Shown: positions 44,221 to 54,709, counted from the stretch's first letter. The stretch: 64,000 bases of DNA from Salegentibacter tibetensis (GCF_020164485.1 NZ_JAIQZA010000005.1:107156-171155); one strand, 5' to 3'. Numbers and translations: made by a program. The notes: generated by a model not told the origin, from the sequence alone.

Positions 44221-45411
44221 TTATTTATTGTATTCTTCCAGGGCTATTTTAAGAATTTCAATGGCTTTTTCCATATTTTCTTTTTTCAAAACATACGCAA
44301 TCCTAACCTGGTTCATCCCTGTGTTGGGTGTAGAATAAAAACCGGCGGCAGGAGCTACCATTACTGTTTCATTATTATGTTGAAAATCCTCCAGTAACCA
44401 CTGGGCAAATTTGTCGGCGTTTTCTACAGGTAGTTCAGCGATACAGTAAAACGCACCTTTTGGTTTCGCTACTTTTATACCAGGAATTTTTTCTAAACCT
44501 TCAATTAAAAGATTTCTTCTTTCGGTATATTCCTTGTTTACTTCTTCAAAATATTCATCTGGAGTATCTAACGCAGCTTCGGCAGCTATTTGAGCAAAAG
44601 TAGGCGGACTTAATCTTGCCTGAGCAAATTTCATTGCGGCGGTCATTACCTCTTTATTCTTGGAAACCAGGCAACCAATTCTGGCACCGCACATACTATA
44701 GCGCTTAGAAACAGAATCTACCATTATGGCATTTTGTTCCAGGCCGGGAATGCTCATAATAGAATGATGTTTTACACCATCGTAAGCGAATTCACGGTAA
44801 ACTTCATCGGCAACAATAAACAGATCGTGCTTAAGGGCTAGATCTGCTAACTGTTGAATTTCTTCACGCGTATAAAGATAACCGGTCGGATTTCCGGGGT
44901 TACAAAGTAAAATCGCTTTAGTTTTGTCGGTAATTAGTTTTTTAAATTCTGAAATTGCCGGAAGTGAAAAATTATCTTCGAGAGATCCTTTAATAGGAAC
45001 TATTTGTACTCCTGATGCCGTTGCAAAACCATTATAATTGGCATAAAAAGGCTCCGGGATAATAACTTCATCTCCCGGGTCGGTTATGCTTCCCATAGCA
45101 AATAACAAAGCTTCTGAACCTCCGGTGGTGATGATAATATCTTCAGCATCTACCGGGATATCATTTTTACGGTAATATTTGGCCAATTTGGTTCTATAAG
45201 ATTCAAAACCAGCAGAATGACTGTAAGAAAGAACATCGATATCGTTATTCTTTACAGCGTCCAAAGCTGCTTTAGGCGTTTCAATATCTGGTTGCCCAAT
45301 ATTTAACTGGTATATTTTTTTTCCTTTTTTTACAGCTGCTTCAGCAAAAGGAACTAATTTTCTTATTGGAGATTCGGGCATATTACGCCCCTTGTTTGAA
45401 ATACTTGGCAT
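44221..45411 (-). CDS. PLP-dependent aminotransferase, class I/II (aspartate aminotransferase-like)
   Basis: 396 aa from the ATG at 45411 (MPSISNKGRNMPESPIRKL); an ATG eight codons upstream adds only non-conserved residues. Fold type I: IGQPDIETP, TTGGSEALLFAMG, LCNPGNPTGY, VADEVYREFAYDG. The PLP Lys is in DSVSKRYSMCGARIG. This subgroup includes aspartate and aromatic aminotransferases; exact substrate unknown. It is co-transcribed with murB. Confidence 0.93.
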   Translation of the reverse strand: MPSISNKGRNMPESPIRKLVPFAEAAVKKGKKIYQLNIGQPDIETPKAALDAVKNNDIDVLSYSHSAGFESYRTKLAKYYRKNDIPVDAEDIIITTGGSEALLFAMGSITDPGDEVIIPEPFYANYNGFATASGVQIVPIKGSLEDNFSLPAISEFKKLITDKTKAILLCNPGNPTGYLYTREEIQQLADLALKHDLFIVADEVYREFAYDGVKHHSIMSIPGLEQNAIMVDSVSKRYSMCGARIGCLVSKNKEVMTAAMKFAQARLSPPTFAQIAAEAALDTPDEYFEEVNKEYTERRNLLIEGLEKIPGIKVAKPKGAFYCIAELPVENADKFAQWLLEDFQHNNETVMVAPAAGFYSTPNTGMNQVRIAYVLKKENMEKAIEILKIALEEYNK

Positions 45412-45538
45412 GAGATTGTTTTTAATAAAGTGCAAAAATGCAAAATTCCTGTAAGATTCTAAGCCTATTTTACGTTATAATTGGCTAGATCTTAAATTGC
45501 ATTTTTTGGTTTAATTCTAAATTTATAGGCGTAAAAAA

Positions 45539-45643
45539 GCCGTTTGAATATTCTATCTCCGTCAAGCTGAACTTGTTTCAGCTTCTAATATCTTAGATCC
45601 TGAAACAAGTTCAGGATGACGTTTATAAAACATTTCAAACGGC
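45539..45643. repeat. Nested inverted repeats: terminator arms around a CGTCA-type palindrome
   Basis: Outer arms GCCGTTTGAA (45539-45548) and TTCAAACGGC (45634-45643) are flanked by A- and T-runs like a terminator for the DUF1573 gene. Inside is a second inverted repeat, 45560-45581 with 45600-45621, sharing CGTCA, CTGAAC and TTGTTTCAG. It belongs to the interspersed intergenic repeats of Bacteroidota. It looks like a repeat inserted into a terminator loop. Confidence 0.65.
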
Positions 45644-45669
45644 CTTTTCTTAGTTTTTAAGCTTAAAAA

Positions 45670-46059
45670 TTAACGGCTGCTATCGTCTTCGATAACTCTA
45701 CCTTTAATTTTAAGCGCTTTTGTAGGCTCATCGGCATTAGAATAAACGGTAACCGTTTTTCTAATTGGTCCAACACGTTTGGTGTCGTATTTCACCTCGA
45801 TTTCACCGGTTTCTCCCGGTTGAATAGGATCTTCAGGCTTTTTAGGGATGGTACATCCGCAACTTGAAGTTACATTGGCAATAACCAATGGAACATTTCC
45901 GGTGTTGGTGAATTCAAATACCCTAACGCCATCACTTCCTTTTTTTATTTCGCCATAATCAATAGTTTCACTCTTGAATTCTATTTTGGCTGTTTCCTGT
46001 GCCACTGCAGTACCCAGACCGGCAACAACAAAAATGGCAATAGCAATTAACTTTTTCAT
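45670..46059 (-). CDS. DUF1573 secreted protein, 129 aa
   Basis: A signal peptide (IAIFVVAGLGTAVAQE) is followed by an immunoglobulin-like (ASPM-SPD-2-Hydin-type) beta sandwich. The DUF1573 signature is IDYGEIKKGSDGVRVFEFTN, then VTSSCGCTIPKKP, then VKYDTKRVGPIRKTVTVYSN. Periplasmic; role unknown, possibly protein contact. It has its own promoter (46087-46116). Confidence 0.9.
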   Translation of the reverse strand: MKKLIAIAIFVVAGLGTAVAQETAKIEFKSETIDYGEIKKGSDGVRVFEFTNTGNVPLVIANVTSSCGCTIPKKPEDPIQPGETGEIEVKYDTKRVGPIRKTVTVYSNADEPTKALKIKGRVIEDDSSR

Positions 46060-46086
46060 AATTTCTGGTTTTTAATAAACGAAAGG

Positions 46087-46116
46087 TAAAGATAAGCTGA
46101 AATGATGTATGCTCAA
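46087..46116 (-). promoter_or_regulatory. Promoter of the DUF1573 gene
   Basis: On the minus strand TTG (46116-46114), a 19-base spacer and TATCTTTA (46094-46087) fit the flavobacterial consensus with one mismatch (final A for G). Confidence 0.6.
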
Positions 46117-46160
46117 AATTATATTCAAATCAACTTCTTTTATAATCCTTAAGTTATAAT

Positions 46161-46168
46161 TACTTTTG
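46161..46168 (+). promoter_or_regulatory. -7 element of valS
   Basis: TACTTTTG matches TAnnTTTG. Its distance to the valS ATG at 46196 gives a leader of about 20-25 bases. No clear -33 TTG. Confidence 0.5.
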
Positions 46169-46195
46169 CCTTTATTTTTCAAAAACCAGACCAAT

Positions 46196-48826
46196 ATGGC
46201 GATTGCTTCCCAATACGATTCAAAAAAAGTAGAAGATAAATGGTATAACTACTGGATGGAAAACAAGTATTTTCATTCGGAAGTAGACGAGAGAGAGCCT
46301 TATACCATTGTAATCCCGCCACCAAACGTGACCGGTGTTTTACATATGGGCCATATGCTGAATAATACCATTCAGGATGTTTTGGTTAGACGTGCCAGAT
46401 TAAAAGGCTTCAATGCCTGCTGGGTACCGGGAACCGATCACGCCTCTATTGCGACTGAAGCAAAAGTGGTAGCGAAATTAAAGGCTGAGGGAATTGATAA
46501 AAACGATCTTAGCCGTGAGGAATTTCTACAGCACGCCTGGGAATGGACGCATAAGCACGGAGGAATTATCCTTGAGCAGTTAAAAAAGCTGGGAGCTTCC
46601 TGCGACTGGGAACGTACGAAGTTTACGATGGATGAAAATATGTCAGCTTCAGTAATTAAGGTTTTTGTTGATTTATACGAAAAAGGCCTTATTTACCGGG
46701 GTTACCGAATGGTAAACTGGGATCCTGTAGCAAAAACCACTCTTTCTGATGAGGAAGTTATTCACCTGGAAAAGCAGGGAAATCTTTATTACCTGAATTA
46801 TAAAGTAGAAGGCAGTGATGAGGTTTTAACCATCGCCACCACCCGTCCTGAGACAATTCTGGGGGATACTGCAATTTGTATTAATCCAAACGACGAGCGT
46901 TTTACGCATTTAAAAGGTAAAAAAGCAATCGTGCCTATTTGCAATCGCGTAATCCCAATCATTGAAGACGAATATGTAGATGTGGAGTTTGGTACCGGTT
47001 GCTTAAAAGTTACTCCCGCACACGATGAGAATGATAAAATGCTTGGAGATAAACACAATCTTGAAGTTATAGATATTTTAAACGACGATGCCAGCCTAAA
47101 TGCCTACGGAATGCATTATGAAGGAAAAGACAGGTTCCAGGCGAGAAAAGAAATTGTTGAAGAATTAAAGGAAATGGGTGTGCTCACCAAAACTGAAGAG
47201 CATACTAATAAAGTAGGAACCAGTGAGCGTACCGGTGCGGTTATTGAACCAAAATTGAGCGATCAGTGGTTTTTGAAAATGAAAGAACTGGCCAAACCGG
47301 CTATTGATGCCGTGGTTGGGGATGAAATTAACCTGGTTCCTGATAAATTCCTGAATACCTATAAACACTGGATGGAAAATGTGCGCGACTGGAATATCTC
47401 GCGTCAGCTCCTATGGGGACAACAGATCCCTGCTTATTTCTTCGGAAGTGGAAAAGAGGATTTTGTAGTTGCTGAAACTGCTGAAGAAGCTTTGGAAAAA
47501 GCCCGTAAGAAATCCGGGAATGCAAGTTTAAAGGCTGAAGAATTAATTCAGGATAAAGATGCGCTGGATACCTGGTTCTCGTCCTGGTTATGGCCAATGA
47601 GCGTTTTTAACGGGATTTTGGAGCCGGAAAATGAGGAAATTAAATATTATTATCCTACCAACGATCTTGTTACCGCACCTGAAATTTTGTTTTTCTGGGT
47701 AGCACGAATGATTATGGCCGGGTATGAATATCGAGGTGAAAGACCTTTTAAAAACGTATATCTAACCGGTATTGTTCGTGACAAGCAACGTAGAAAAATG
47801 TCTAAATCCCTGGGAAATTCACCAGATCCTCTTGGGTTGATTGAACAATATGGCGCCGATGGCGTAAGGGTAGGAATGTTACTGAGTTCTCCCGCCGGAA
47901 ACGATTTAATGTTTGAAGAAGACCTGTGTAAGCAGGGGAGTGCCTTTTCAAATAAAATATGGAATGCTTTCAGGCTGGTAAAAGGCTGGGAGGTTTCCGA
48001 AGAAAAAGAACAGGACGAAACTTCTAAAATCGCGATAGACTGGTACACAGCGAGATTCCGGAAAACCCTTGCTGAAATTGAAGATCATTATTCTAAATAC
48101 CGTATGAGTGATGCTTTAATGAGTACATACAAGCTGGTTTGGGACGATTACTGTTCATGGTTTCTCGAAATGGTGAAACCCGCTTACGGGCAGCCTATGG
48201 ATGCTACAACCTACAAAGCTGTAATTGAAATTTTGGAGGATAACTTAAAAGTCCTTCATCCTTTTATGCCTTTTGTAACCGAAGAGATCTGGCAGGAAAT
48301 TACCGAAAGAACCCCTGCAGAAGCCTTGATCGTAGCAAAGTGGCCGGAACTTAAGGATTTCAATGAAGAAATAATCAGTGAATTTGCATTGGCTTCAGAA
48401 GTTATTGCGGGAATTAGAAAAATTAGAAAAGAAAAGAATATTTCATTTAAAAACACCATAGACCTTATGGTGATGAACAATGAAAAGACTTCAGAATTAT
48501 TTGATCCCGTAATCTTAAAAATGGGAAATATAAACGATTTTGCTTATGTAGATAAACAGGTTGAGGGTGCGCTTTCTTTCCGTGTAAAATCTAACGAATA
48601 TTTTATTCCTATTGCGGGATCTATAGATGTGGAAGCTGAAATTGAAAAGTTGGAAGAAGAATTAAAATACAATGAGGGTTTCTTGAAATCTGTAGAGAAG
48701 AAATTATCTAACGAGCGTTTTGTAAATAATGCGCCAGATAAAGTCGTGGCAATTGAGAAAGCTAAACAAGCTGACGCCGAAGCTAAAATAGAAGCGATAA
48801 AGGCCAGCTTAAAAAGTCTGAAATAA
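46196..48826 (+). CDS. valS: Valyl-tRNA synthetase
   Basis: A class I synthetase, 876 aa from the ATG at 46196 ([20 protein letters not shown]). A longer reading from a TTG at 46166 starts inside the -7 box and is rejected. HMGH (50-53, in [14 protein letters not shown]) and KMSKS (534-538) are the catalytic signatures. The editing domain includes [16 protein letters not shown]. An anticodon-binding domain and the C-terminal coiled coil ([20 protein letters not shown]) typical of ValRS complete it. Confidence 0.97.
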   Translation: MAIASQYDSKKVEDKWYNYWMENKYFHSEVDEREPYTIVIPPPNVTGVLHMGHMLNNTIQDVLVRRARLKGFNACWVPGTDHASIATEAKVVAKLKAEGIDKNDLSREEFLQHAWEWTHKHGGIILEQLKKLGASCDWERTKFTMDENMSASVIKVFVDLYEKGLIYRGYRMVNWDPVAKTTLSDEEVIHLEKQGNLYYLNYKVEGSDEVLTIATTRPETILGDTAICINPNDERFTHLKGKKAIVPICNRVIPIIEDEYVDVEFGTGCLKVTPAHDENDKMLGDKHNLEVIDILNDDASLNAYGMHYEGKDRFQARKEIVEELKEMGVLTKTEEHTNKVGTSERTGAVIEPKLSDQWFLKMKELAKPAIDAVVGDEINLVPDKFLNTYKHWMENVRDWNISRQLLWGQQIPAYFFGSGKEDFVVAETAEEALEKARKKSGNASLKAEELIQDKDALDTWFSSWLWPMSVFNGILEPENEEIKYYYPTNDLVTAPEILFFWVARMIMAGYEYRGERPFKNVYLTGIVRDKQRRKMSKSLGNSPDPLGLIEQYGADGVRVGMLLSSPAGNDLMFEEDLCKQGSAFSNKIWNAFRLVKGWEVSEEKEQDETSKIAIDWYTARFRKTLAEIEDHYSKYRMSDALMSTYKLVWDDYCSWFLEMVKPAYGQPMDATTYKAVIEILEDNLKVLHPFMPFVTEEIWQEITERTPAEALIVAKWPELKDFNEEIISEFALASEVIAGIRKIRKEKNISFKNTIDLMVMNNEKTSELFDPVILKMGNINDFAYVDKQVEGALSFRVKSNEYFIPIAGSIDVEAEIEKLEEELKYNEGFLKSVEKKLSNERFVNNAPDKVVAIEKAKQADAEAKIEAIKASLKSLK

Positions 48827-48852
48827 ATTAAAGGGAGATTTTGGCGGGGCAA

Positions 48853-49131
48853 TTATCCAGTTACTTCGCCAATATGTTCTTCTACGAGTTCAACATATTT
48901 TTCCCGAGCTTCCTGCTTAGTGAGATCCTTAACCTGCAATAAGGCATTGGTTTTAAAAGCATCCCTTAAATCACCCTCGTTGTTAGAAGGCGGGATGTAG
49001 AACCCGTTAGCTTGAGTGGCTCTTTTGAAATAAGCATAGAAATGAAGCATAACATCTGGCGCAAACTTTTGATCTGTTTTGCTGGCCATTTCATAGGCTT
49101 TTAAAAATTTTTCATCTGTTGTTTCAGGCAT
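48853..49131 (-). CDS. Acyl-CoA-binding protein
   Basis: 92 aa from MPETTDEKFLKAYEMAS (an alternative ATG at 49152 would overlap psd by 11 bases). The four-helix ACBP pattern is visible: MLHFYAYFKRAT, FKTNALLQVKDLTKQEAREKYVEL. It binds long-chain acyl-CoA in the cytoplasm. Sitting last in the cdsA-psd run, it probably delivers or buffers acyl-CoA for phospholipid synthesis (inference). Confidence 0.88.
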   Translation of the reverse strand: MPETTDEKFLKAYEMASKTDQKFAPDVMLHFYAYFKRATQANGFYIPPSNNEGDLRDAFKTNALLQVKDLTKQEAREKYVELVEEHIGEVTG

Positions 49132-49141
49132 AACGTTTTGC

Positions 49142-49798
49142 TTATTCTTCAATATTGGCTATTACACTTAGCCCACCTTTCACTTTCTGATTAAGCTTAA
49201 CCAAAACCGGTGTATCTAATGGTAGAAAAACATCTACCCTGGATCCAAATTTTATAAACCCGCTGTCACTACCCTGAATAACTTCGGTGCCAACTTCAGC
49301 ATAGTTTACAATTCTTTTTGCCATCGCACCGGCAATTTGTCTATATAAAACTTCGCCGGCAATATTGTTTTCTACTACAACGGTAGTTCTCTCATTCTCT
49401 TCACTGGATTTTGGATGCCAGGCAACCAAAAATTTTCCGGGATGGTATTTACTGTATTTTACTTTTCCGCCAATTGGATGTCTTGTTACGTGCACATTTA
49501 TTGGAGACATAAAAATAGAAACCTGCAGCCGTCTGTCTTTAAAATACTCTTTTTCTTCCACTTCTTCAATAGCAACAACTTTTCCGTCTACAGGAGCTAC
49601 CACATTAGCATCATTTAAAACAGTTTGCCGTTTAGGATTTCTAAAGAACTGGACGATAAGTAAAAATAATATTATCGTGACTACCAGGATGGCAAATTTC
49701 ACCCAGTATGTATTTATTAACGAATAAGAAACCACGTTTATTGCGATAAGCAGCAAAGCCGCTATCGCCATAATTTTATAACCTTCTTTATGAAACAT
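49142..49798 (-). CDS. psd: Phosphatidylserine decarboxylase family protein
   Basis: 218 aa. It decarboxylates phosphatidylserine to phosphatidylethanolamine. Two N-terminal membrane helices are followed by the catalytic part with VAPVDGKVVAIEEV, ISIFMSP-like VSIFMSPINVHVTRHPI, and the self-cleavage site in GFIKFGSRVDVFLP. The Gly-Ser bond is cut to create the pyruvoyl group. This is the short type found in Bacteroidota and archaea-like PSDs. The start overlaps the cdsA end by 11 bases. Confidence 0.94.
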   Translation of the reverse strand: MFHKEGYKIMAIAALLLIAINVVSYSLINTYWVKFAILVVTIILFLLIVQFFRNPKRQTVLNDANVVAPVDGKVVAIEEVEEKEYFKDRRLQVSIFMSPINVHVTRHPIGGKVKYSKYHPGKFLVAWHPKSSEENERTTVVVENNIAGEVLYRQIAGAMAKRIVNYAEVGTEVIQGSDSGFIKFGSRVDVFLPLDTPVLVKLNQKVKGGLSVIANIEE

Positions 49799-50591
49799 AA
49801 TCTAGAATATATAGATAAGCATATACAAATGGGCTCGAAAAAATAATACTATCCAATCTATCAAATAATCCGCCGTGCCCCGGCATGAGGCTTCCGCTGT
49901 CTTTTACACCGGCCTGCCGTTTGAATTTTGATTGAATTAGATCTCCCAATGTCCCGAAAATACTAAGTATTACAGCCATTCCAAGCCAGATGGTAAAGGT
50001 GAGGAACTGGGTGTAGTAGAAAATAAAAAAACTGGCTATAGCACTAAAAACAAGTCCGCCCAGGAAACCTTCCACCGTTTTGTTGGGAGAAATTCGTTCA
50101 AAGAGCTTTTTATTTCCAAAATTCTTACCAACAATATAAGCAAAAGTATCATTAGTCCAAATGAGAATAAAAATCCCTACTACCAGTTTCGGAATAAAAA
50201 CGCCTTCTATGGTTGGAATAAGCGTAAGGAAAATAACCGAAGAGATAAGGTAAAAAATTATAATAATGTATTTCTTCTTTTCAAAGACTGGAATTTTTCT
50301 AACTACCAGTAAATCTTTTACCAGGAATAAGTTTACAAAAATCGTTATAAAAAGCAGGAGAATAGTGGCATCCTGATTGAATTTTAGATAACTGAAAAGG
50401 TAAAAAAGTAACGCCTGTACTGCATAAAGCGCATAACTTTTTAAGTGCAAAAGTTTTTGCATCTCAATAAGGCAAACGAGACCCAAAAGATAAAATAAAC
50501 TGATGAAAATAAGCTCTGAAGAAAGTATGGAAGCAACCAATATCGATACATACAATAATCCTGAAATAGCTCTAATAATTGCTTCCCTCAT
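49788..50591 (-). CDS. cdsA: Phosphatidate cytidylyltransferase
   Basis: 267 aa, multi-spanning inner-membrane enzyme making CDP-diacylglycerol from phosphatidate and CTP. The signature is near the C-terminus: SIFGTLGDLIQSKFKRQAGV followed by KDSGSLMPGHGGLFDRLDS. It lies between the LUD gene (3-base gap) and psd (overlap), so these lipid genes form one operon. Confidence 0.96.
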   Translation of the reverse strand: MREAIIRAISGLLYVSILVASILSSELIFISLFYLLGLVCLIEMQKLLHLKSYALYAVQALLFYLFSYLKFNQDATILLLFITIFVNLFLVKDLLVVRKIPVFEKKKYIIIIFYLISSVIFLTLIPTIEGVFIPKLVVGIFILIWTNDTFAYIVGKNFGNKKLFERISPNKTVEGFLGGLVFSAIASFFIFYYTQFLTFTIWLGMAVILSIFGTLGDLIQSKFKRQAGVKDSGSLMPGHGGLFDRLDSIIFSSPFVYAYLYILDYVS

Positions 50592-50594
50592 GTG

Positions 50595-51206
50595 TTATAA
50601 ATCTTCCAGCAGGAGCAAATATAGGTTTTTTGTGCTACTTCCATAGCTCATAAAATCTCCTTCTTTTTGAGTTTCAAAATTTTTGATGGTAGTAATATTA
50701 GAAGGAATTCGCTGTTTGTTTCTGAATTTAATGCCGCGAAGGCCTTCGCCAATAGTATCGATTAATTGGCTTGTGGAAGATATAATAACGAAGTTATCTG
50801 GTAAATCGTTGAGTTTGCATTCTTTTATCTGGTTGGAGGAAATCAGGATCGAGCCATCGTTGGCTACTAAATATTCGCAGGTTGATAGAAAAAAAGGCGC
50901 TGCACCAGATCTGGTAAAATTGAGATTGAAACCTTTAAATTTATCCTGAAGATTGGGGTCTAAGCAAAAGCAATCATTTTCATACCAATCATTTTCCAGA
51001 AGGATATTGTCAAAAGCTTCTTGCAATTCTTTATTGTCTTCGCAATAAAGAAATTTACCACCGTTATTTTTAAAATTGAGCATAAAGCGTTCATCGGTAG
51101 GTAACTTTACCTCAGGCATGTATTTACCCCGCTCAGCTTTTTCAGGAGATTCCTGTTTCTTGTCTGATTTAGATTTAGGGTTAAGAAATCTTCTAAATAG
51201 ACTCAT
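50595..51206 (-). CDS. LUD-domain protein (LutC/YkgG-like)
   Basis: 203 aa, cytoplasmic. The C-terminal part has the LUD fold marks: FTRSGAAPFFLSTCEYLVANDGSILISS-type strand and QLIDTIGEGLRGI. LUD proteins take part in lactate utilisation, but this short stand-alone form between ftsH and cdsA is a Bacteroidota-specific neighbour without known role. The operon position may only mean co-expression. Confidence 0.82.
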   Translation of the reverse strand: MSLFRRFLNPKSKSDKKQESPEKAERGKYMPEVKLPTDERFMLNFKNNGGKFLYCEDNKELQEAFDNILLENDWYENDCFCLDPNLQDKFKGFNLNFTRSGAAPFFLSTCEYLVANDGSILISSNQIKECKLNDLPDNFVIISSTSQLIDTIGEGLRGIKFRNKQRIPSNITTIKNFETQKEGDFMSYGSSTKNLYLLLLEDL

Positions 51207-51248
51207 AGAGTTTTGGGTGTGGTTCTCAACGTCATTTTAACCAAAGGT

Positions 51249-51289
51249 AAAAAATCTTAATTTAACACTTGTGTAAATTAAGATTTTTT
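51249..51289 (-). terminator. Terminator between ftsH and the LUD-cdsA-psd operon
   Basis: A 16-bp stem (51249-51264 with 51274-51289) rich in A and T, built on AATCTTAATTTA, with a 9-base loop. Its T run serves transcripts coming from ftsH. Confidence 0.75.
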
Positions 51290-51305
51290 AAACCGTGGTT
51301 ATGAA

Positions 51306-53372
51306 CTATTTATTAACTGAATTATTCTCAGTTATTGTATTCTCTTCTGAATCATTTTCCGGTGCAGGATTTTGCTCTTCGGTTTCAGCAGCTTTATCTT
51401 CAACTTTGGGAGTTTCTTTCTTCCCAAGAACTTCGCTTTTCTCCTTGTCTTTATCGTAAGGTCTTTTTCCGAAGATACGTTCCAGGTCATCTTTAAAGAT
51501 CACCTCTTTGTCCAGGAGGATATCGGCTAACTGTCCCAGCTTATCTTTATGCTCTGTAAGTAAATCCATAGCCCGTTGATATTGAGTTTCAATCAAATTA
51601 GAAATCTCTTTATCGATAAGTTCAGAAGTACTTTCACTGTAAGGCTTGGTGAAATTGTATTCACTCTGGCCTGAAGAATCATAATAGGTAAGGTTTCCTA
51701 TTTTATCATTCAATCCATATATGGTAACCATCGCTTTCGCTTGTTTGGTCACCTTTTCAAGATCACTTAAAGCTCCGGTAGAAATCTTGTTAAAGACAAC
51801 CTTTTCAGCAGCACGACCTCCAAGGGCGGCACACATTTCATCCAGCATTTGCTCGGGCCTTACAATAAGGCGTTCTTCTGGTAAATACCAGGCAGCTCCC
51901 AGCGATTGTCCTCGAGGAACAATGGTAACTTTTACTAGCGGTGCAGCGTGCTCTAACATCCAGCTTACTGTAGCGTGACCAGCTTCGTGATAAGCAATTG
52001 CTTTCTTTTCGTCTGGCGTGATGATTTTATTCTTTTTCTCAAGTCCGCCAACAATACGGTCTACGGCATCAAGGAAATCCTGTTTTCCTACAGCTTTATT
52101 GCCTTTTCGGGCAGCGATAAGTGCAGCTTCATTACAAACATTGGCAATATCGGCTCCGGAGAATCCAGGAGTTTGTTTTGCTAAAAATTCAGTATCAAGT
52201 TCCTCTGCAACCTTTTTAAGTGGCTTCAGGTGAACTTCAAAAATCTCTTTACGTTCATTTAAATCTGGAAGGTCAACATAGATCTGACGGTCAAATCTTC
52301 CGGCACGCATTAAAGCTTTATCTAATACATCGGCACGGTTGGTAGCAGCAACAACAATAACGTTGGTGTTGGTTCCAAAACCATCCATTTCTGTCAATAA
52401 CTGGTTTAATGTATTTTCACGCTCATCGTTAGATCCTGAAAAATTGCTTTTTCCACGGGCACGACCAATAGCATCTATCTCATCAATAAAAATGATGGAA
52501 GGTGATTTTTCTTTAGCCTGTTTAAACAAATCACGAACCCTCGAAGCTCCAACTCCTACAAACATCTCTACGAAGTCTGATCCTGAAAGTGAGAAGAAAG
52601 GTACTTTGGCTTCTCCTGCAACAGCTTTAGCTAATAAGGTTTTACCGGTTCCGGGAGGGCCTACAAGTAAGGCTCCTTTCGGGATTTTACCACCCAGGGA
52701 TGTATATTTATCCGGATGTTTAAGGAAATCTACAATCTCCTGAACCTCTTCTTTTGCTCCTTCAAGTCCGGCAACATCTTTAAAAGATGTTTTTACATCG
52801 GTATTCTGGTCAAATAATTTTGCTTTAGATTTACCTATATTGAAAATCTGGCCTCCTGCACCGCCACCGGCACCAGAGCTCATTTTTTTCATTATAAAAA
52901 TCCAAACTCCAATAATTAGTATAAAGGGTAATAATGCCCAGAAAACTTCACCCCAAACATTGCTTTGCGTATCGTAAACAACGGTGGTGTCAAGATTATT
53001 TTCGGCTTTGATTTCTTTAATATCGTCTTCAAGATTTTGCAAATCTCCAAACTCAAAACTATAAGCAGGAGTTTCCCCGCCAGTGTTGAATAGTTCAGGA
53101 TCGCTAGATCTTTTATGAATATCTTTTTGGGCAGCCTCTTCGGTAAGATATACTTTGGCTTGTTTCCGGTTTACGATTTCTACCTTTTTTACATCTCCAT
53201 CTCTAAGGTAGGAGAGAAATTCGGCAGGGTTGGTTTGAGCGGGTTCACTAAAACCGCCTCCGCTAAAGAAATTGATTCCGAGAAATATAATTATTATAGC
53301 GCCATAGATCCAGTAAGCACTAAACTTAGGCTTCTTGGGATCTGCATTTTTTTTGGGTTGCTGTTTCGCCAT
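51306..53372 (-). CDS. ftsH: ATP-dependent zinc metalloprotease FtsH
   Basis: 688-aa membrane AAA+ protease degrading misfolded membrane and regulatory proteins. Two N-terminal transmembrane helices (about 20-38 and 145-161) enclose a periplasmic domain. The AAA module has Walker A GPPGTGKT (about 237-244), Walker [12 protein letters not shown] and the SRH. The zinc site is HEAGH (462-466). The C-terminal 60 residues form a Glu/Asn/Lys-rich tail. It is preceded by rsfS on the same strand. Confidence 0.97.
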   Translation of the reverse strand: MAKQQPKKNADPKKPKFSAYWIYGAIIIIFLGINFFSGGGFSEPAQTNPAEFLSYLRDGDVKKVEIVNRKQAKVYLTEEAAQKDIHKRSSDPELFNTGGETPAYSFEFGDLQNLEDDIKEIKAENNLDTTVVYDTQSNVWGEVFWALLPFILIIGVWIFIMKKMSSGAGGGAGGQIFNIGKSKAKLFDQNTDVKTSFKDVAGLEGAKEEVQEIVDFLKHPDKYTSLGGKIPKGALLVGPPGTGKTLLAKAVAGEAKVPFFSLSGSDFVEMFVGVGASRVRDLFKQAKEKSPSIIFIDEIDAIGRARGKSNFSGSNDERENTLNQLLTEMDGFGTNTNVIVVAATNRADVLDKALMRAGRFDRQIYVDLPDLNERKEIFEVHLKPLKKVAEELDTEFLAKQTPGFSGADIANVCNEAALIAARKGNKAVGKQDFLDAVDRIVGGLEKKNKIITPDEKKAIAYHEAGHATVSWMLEHAAPLVKVTIVPRGQSLGAAWYLPEERLIVRPEQMLDEMCAALGGRAAEKVVFNKISTGALSDLEKVTKQAKAMVTIYGLNDKIGNLTYYDSSGQSEYNFTKPYSESTSELIDKEISNLIETQYQRAMDLLTEHKDKLGQLADILLDKEVIFKDDLERIFGKRPYDKDKEKSEVLGKKETPKVEDKAAETEEQNPAPENDSEENTITENNSVNK

Positions 53373-53396
53373 TCTTGGTGATTCTAAATTAAATAA

Positions 53397-53768
53397 TTAA
53401 TAATTGGTTTCTATGGAGGTGATTTTTGCATCGCCCCAAAGACTTTCAATATCGTAAAACTCTCTAATATGCTTCTGGAAAACGTGAACAACCACGTTTA
53501 CATAATCTAATAGGACCCATTCTGCATTTTCACTGCCTTCTACGTGCCAGGGTTTGTCTTTAAGAGATTTACTTACAGTTTTTTGGATGGAATTCACAAT
53601 GGCGTTTACCTGTGTGTTGGAAGTACCGTTGCAAATAATAAAATAATCACATACGGTGTTTTCTATTTGCCTAAGGTCCAGAATATCAATATCGTTGCCT
53701 TTTACTTCTTCAATTCCTTTAATTATATGCGCAATAAGTTGATCGTTGTTCTGTTCTTTTTTTGCCAT
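53397..53768 (-). CDS. rsfS: Ribosomal silencing factor RsfS
   Basis: 123 aa. It binds L14 on the 50S subunit and blocks subunit joining when nutrients are short. Family marks are ILDLRQIENTVCDYFIICNG, TSNTQVNAIVNSI and the core WHVEGSENAEWVLLDYVNVV with VHVFQ. It lies upstream of ftsH with a 24-base gap, so co-transcription is likely. It is divergent from birA. Confidence 0.95.
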   Translation of the reverse strand: MAKKEQNNDQLIAHIIKGIEEVKGNDIDILDLRQIENTVCDYFIICNGTSNTQVNAIVNSIQKTVSKSLKDKPWHVEGSENAEWVLLDYVNVVVHVFQKHIREFYDIESLWGDAKITSIETNY

Positions 53769-53786
53769 TAAAATTAATTATTTTCG

Positions 53787-53794
53787 CAAAGTTA
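53787..53794 (-). promoter_or_regulatory. -7 element of rsfS
   Basis: On the minus strand 53794-53787 read TAACTTTG (TAnnTTTG), about 18 bases before the rsfS ATG. The -33 part is not clear. Confidence 0.5.
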
Positions 53795-53863
53795 TTACTT
53801 TTTAGCTGTTTATAGGCTTTGTTTACATAACATTTAACGCCCGTTTTATTTCTATCTATTATT

Positions 53864-54595
53864 ATGCGTATAATCAAAGTTAATGCCACCAATTCTACCA
53901 ACGAATTTGCCCGGGAACTCTACCGCGGGAATACTGCCTTTGAGCCGATTTGCGTAGTTGCTCATGACCAAACAAAGGGTCGTGGACAACGAGGTTCCGG
54001 ATGGATTTCAAATGCGGGTGAAAACCTAACTTTTAGTGTACTATATCCTAAAATTAGAGTGAATGTAAACCATCAATTTTTAATGAGTGCCATCGTTTCT
54101 TTATCAATTTTAAAAGTGCTGAATAAATTTAATGTGCCTGCATTAAAAGTAAAATGGCCCAACGACATAATGTCAGCACGCTATAAAATTAGCGGAATTC
54201 TTATTGAGAATATTCTGAAGAATAATGAAATTGCGGCTACTATAATAGGAATTGGGCTCAATGTAAACCAAACCGAATTTCCCGGCCTGCCTCAGGCATC
54301 TTCGCTTAAGTTGGCCACAGGAATTCAATTTAATCTGGATGAAATGCTGAAGAAAATCACAGATGAGTTTGAAGATAAATTAACTGAAATCTCTACTGAG
54401 GCTGAAACCTCTGTTTTAGAAGAATATGCGAAGAATATGTTTCGAAGAGATTTGGTGTCTACTTTTCAACTGCCAAACGGCAGTTATCTTACCGGAATTA
54501 TTCGGGGTGTCACTACTTCCGGAAGGTTGAATTTGGAGATCGAAGATTCAGTTTTTAAAACCTTCGATCTAAAGGAGATTAAATTGATGTATTAA
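53864..54595 (+). CDS. birA: Biotin--[acetyl-CoA-carboxylase] ligase
   Basis: 243 aa. It attaches biotin to carboxyl-carrier proteins via biotinyl-AMP. The N-terminal NSTNEFARELY and the biotin/ATP loop TKGRGQRGSGWIS (GRGxxG) lead into VKWPNDIM and the catalytic Lys segment KISGILIENIL, with GIGLNVNQ. No N-terminal winged-helix is present, so it is a mono-functional ligase, not the E. coli-type repressor. Confidence 0.95.
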   Translation: MRIIKVNATNSTNEFARELYRGNTAFEPICVVAHDQTKGRGQRGSGWISNAGENLTFSVLYPKIRVNVNHQFLMSAIVSLSILKVLNKFNVPALKVKWPNDIMSARYKISGILIENILKNNEIAATIIGIGLNVNQTEFPGLPQASSLKLATGIQFNLDEMLKKITDEFEDKLTEISTEAETSVLEEYAKNMFRRDLVSTFQLPNGSYLTGIIRGVTTSGRLNLEIEDSVFKTFDLKEIKLMY

Positions 54596-54617
54596 TGATC
54601 CAAAATGAAATGATAAA

Positions 54618-54709
54618 CGTCATTACGAACGCAGTGAAGTAATCTCTGAGCAGATTACCTATAAATTTGCAGATTGCTTCTCCCGATTATCATCGGGATC
54701 GCAATGACG
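54618..54709. repeat. CGTCATT palindromic repeat downstream of birA
   Basis: CGTCATTACGAA (54618-54629) is mirrored by GCAATGACG (54701-54709). Inside are AGTAATCT/AGATTGCT and a perfect hairpin TCCCGAT-TATC-ATCGGGA (54681-54698). It is a member of the interspersed CGTCATTGCGA-type repeats seen widely in Bacteroidota. Confidence 0.65.

Noticed and set aside
46166..46195. N-terminal extension of ValRS from a TTG codon
   Set aside because: The TTG is within the -7 box TACTTTTG; the family start [11 protein letters not shown] is at 46196.
53719..53901. A 60-aa minus-strand frame between rsfS and birA
   Set aside because: It overlaps both gene starts and the rsfS promoter and has no coding character.
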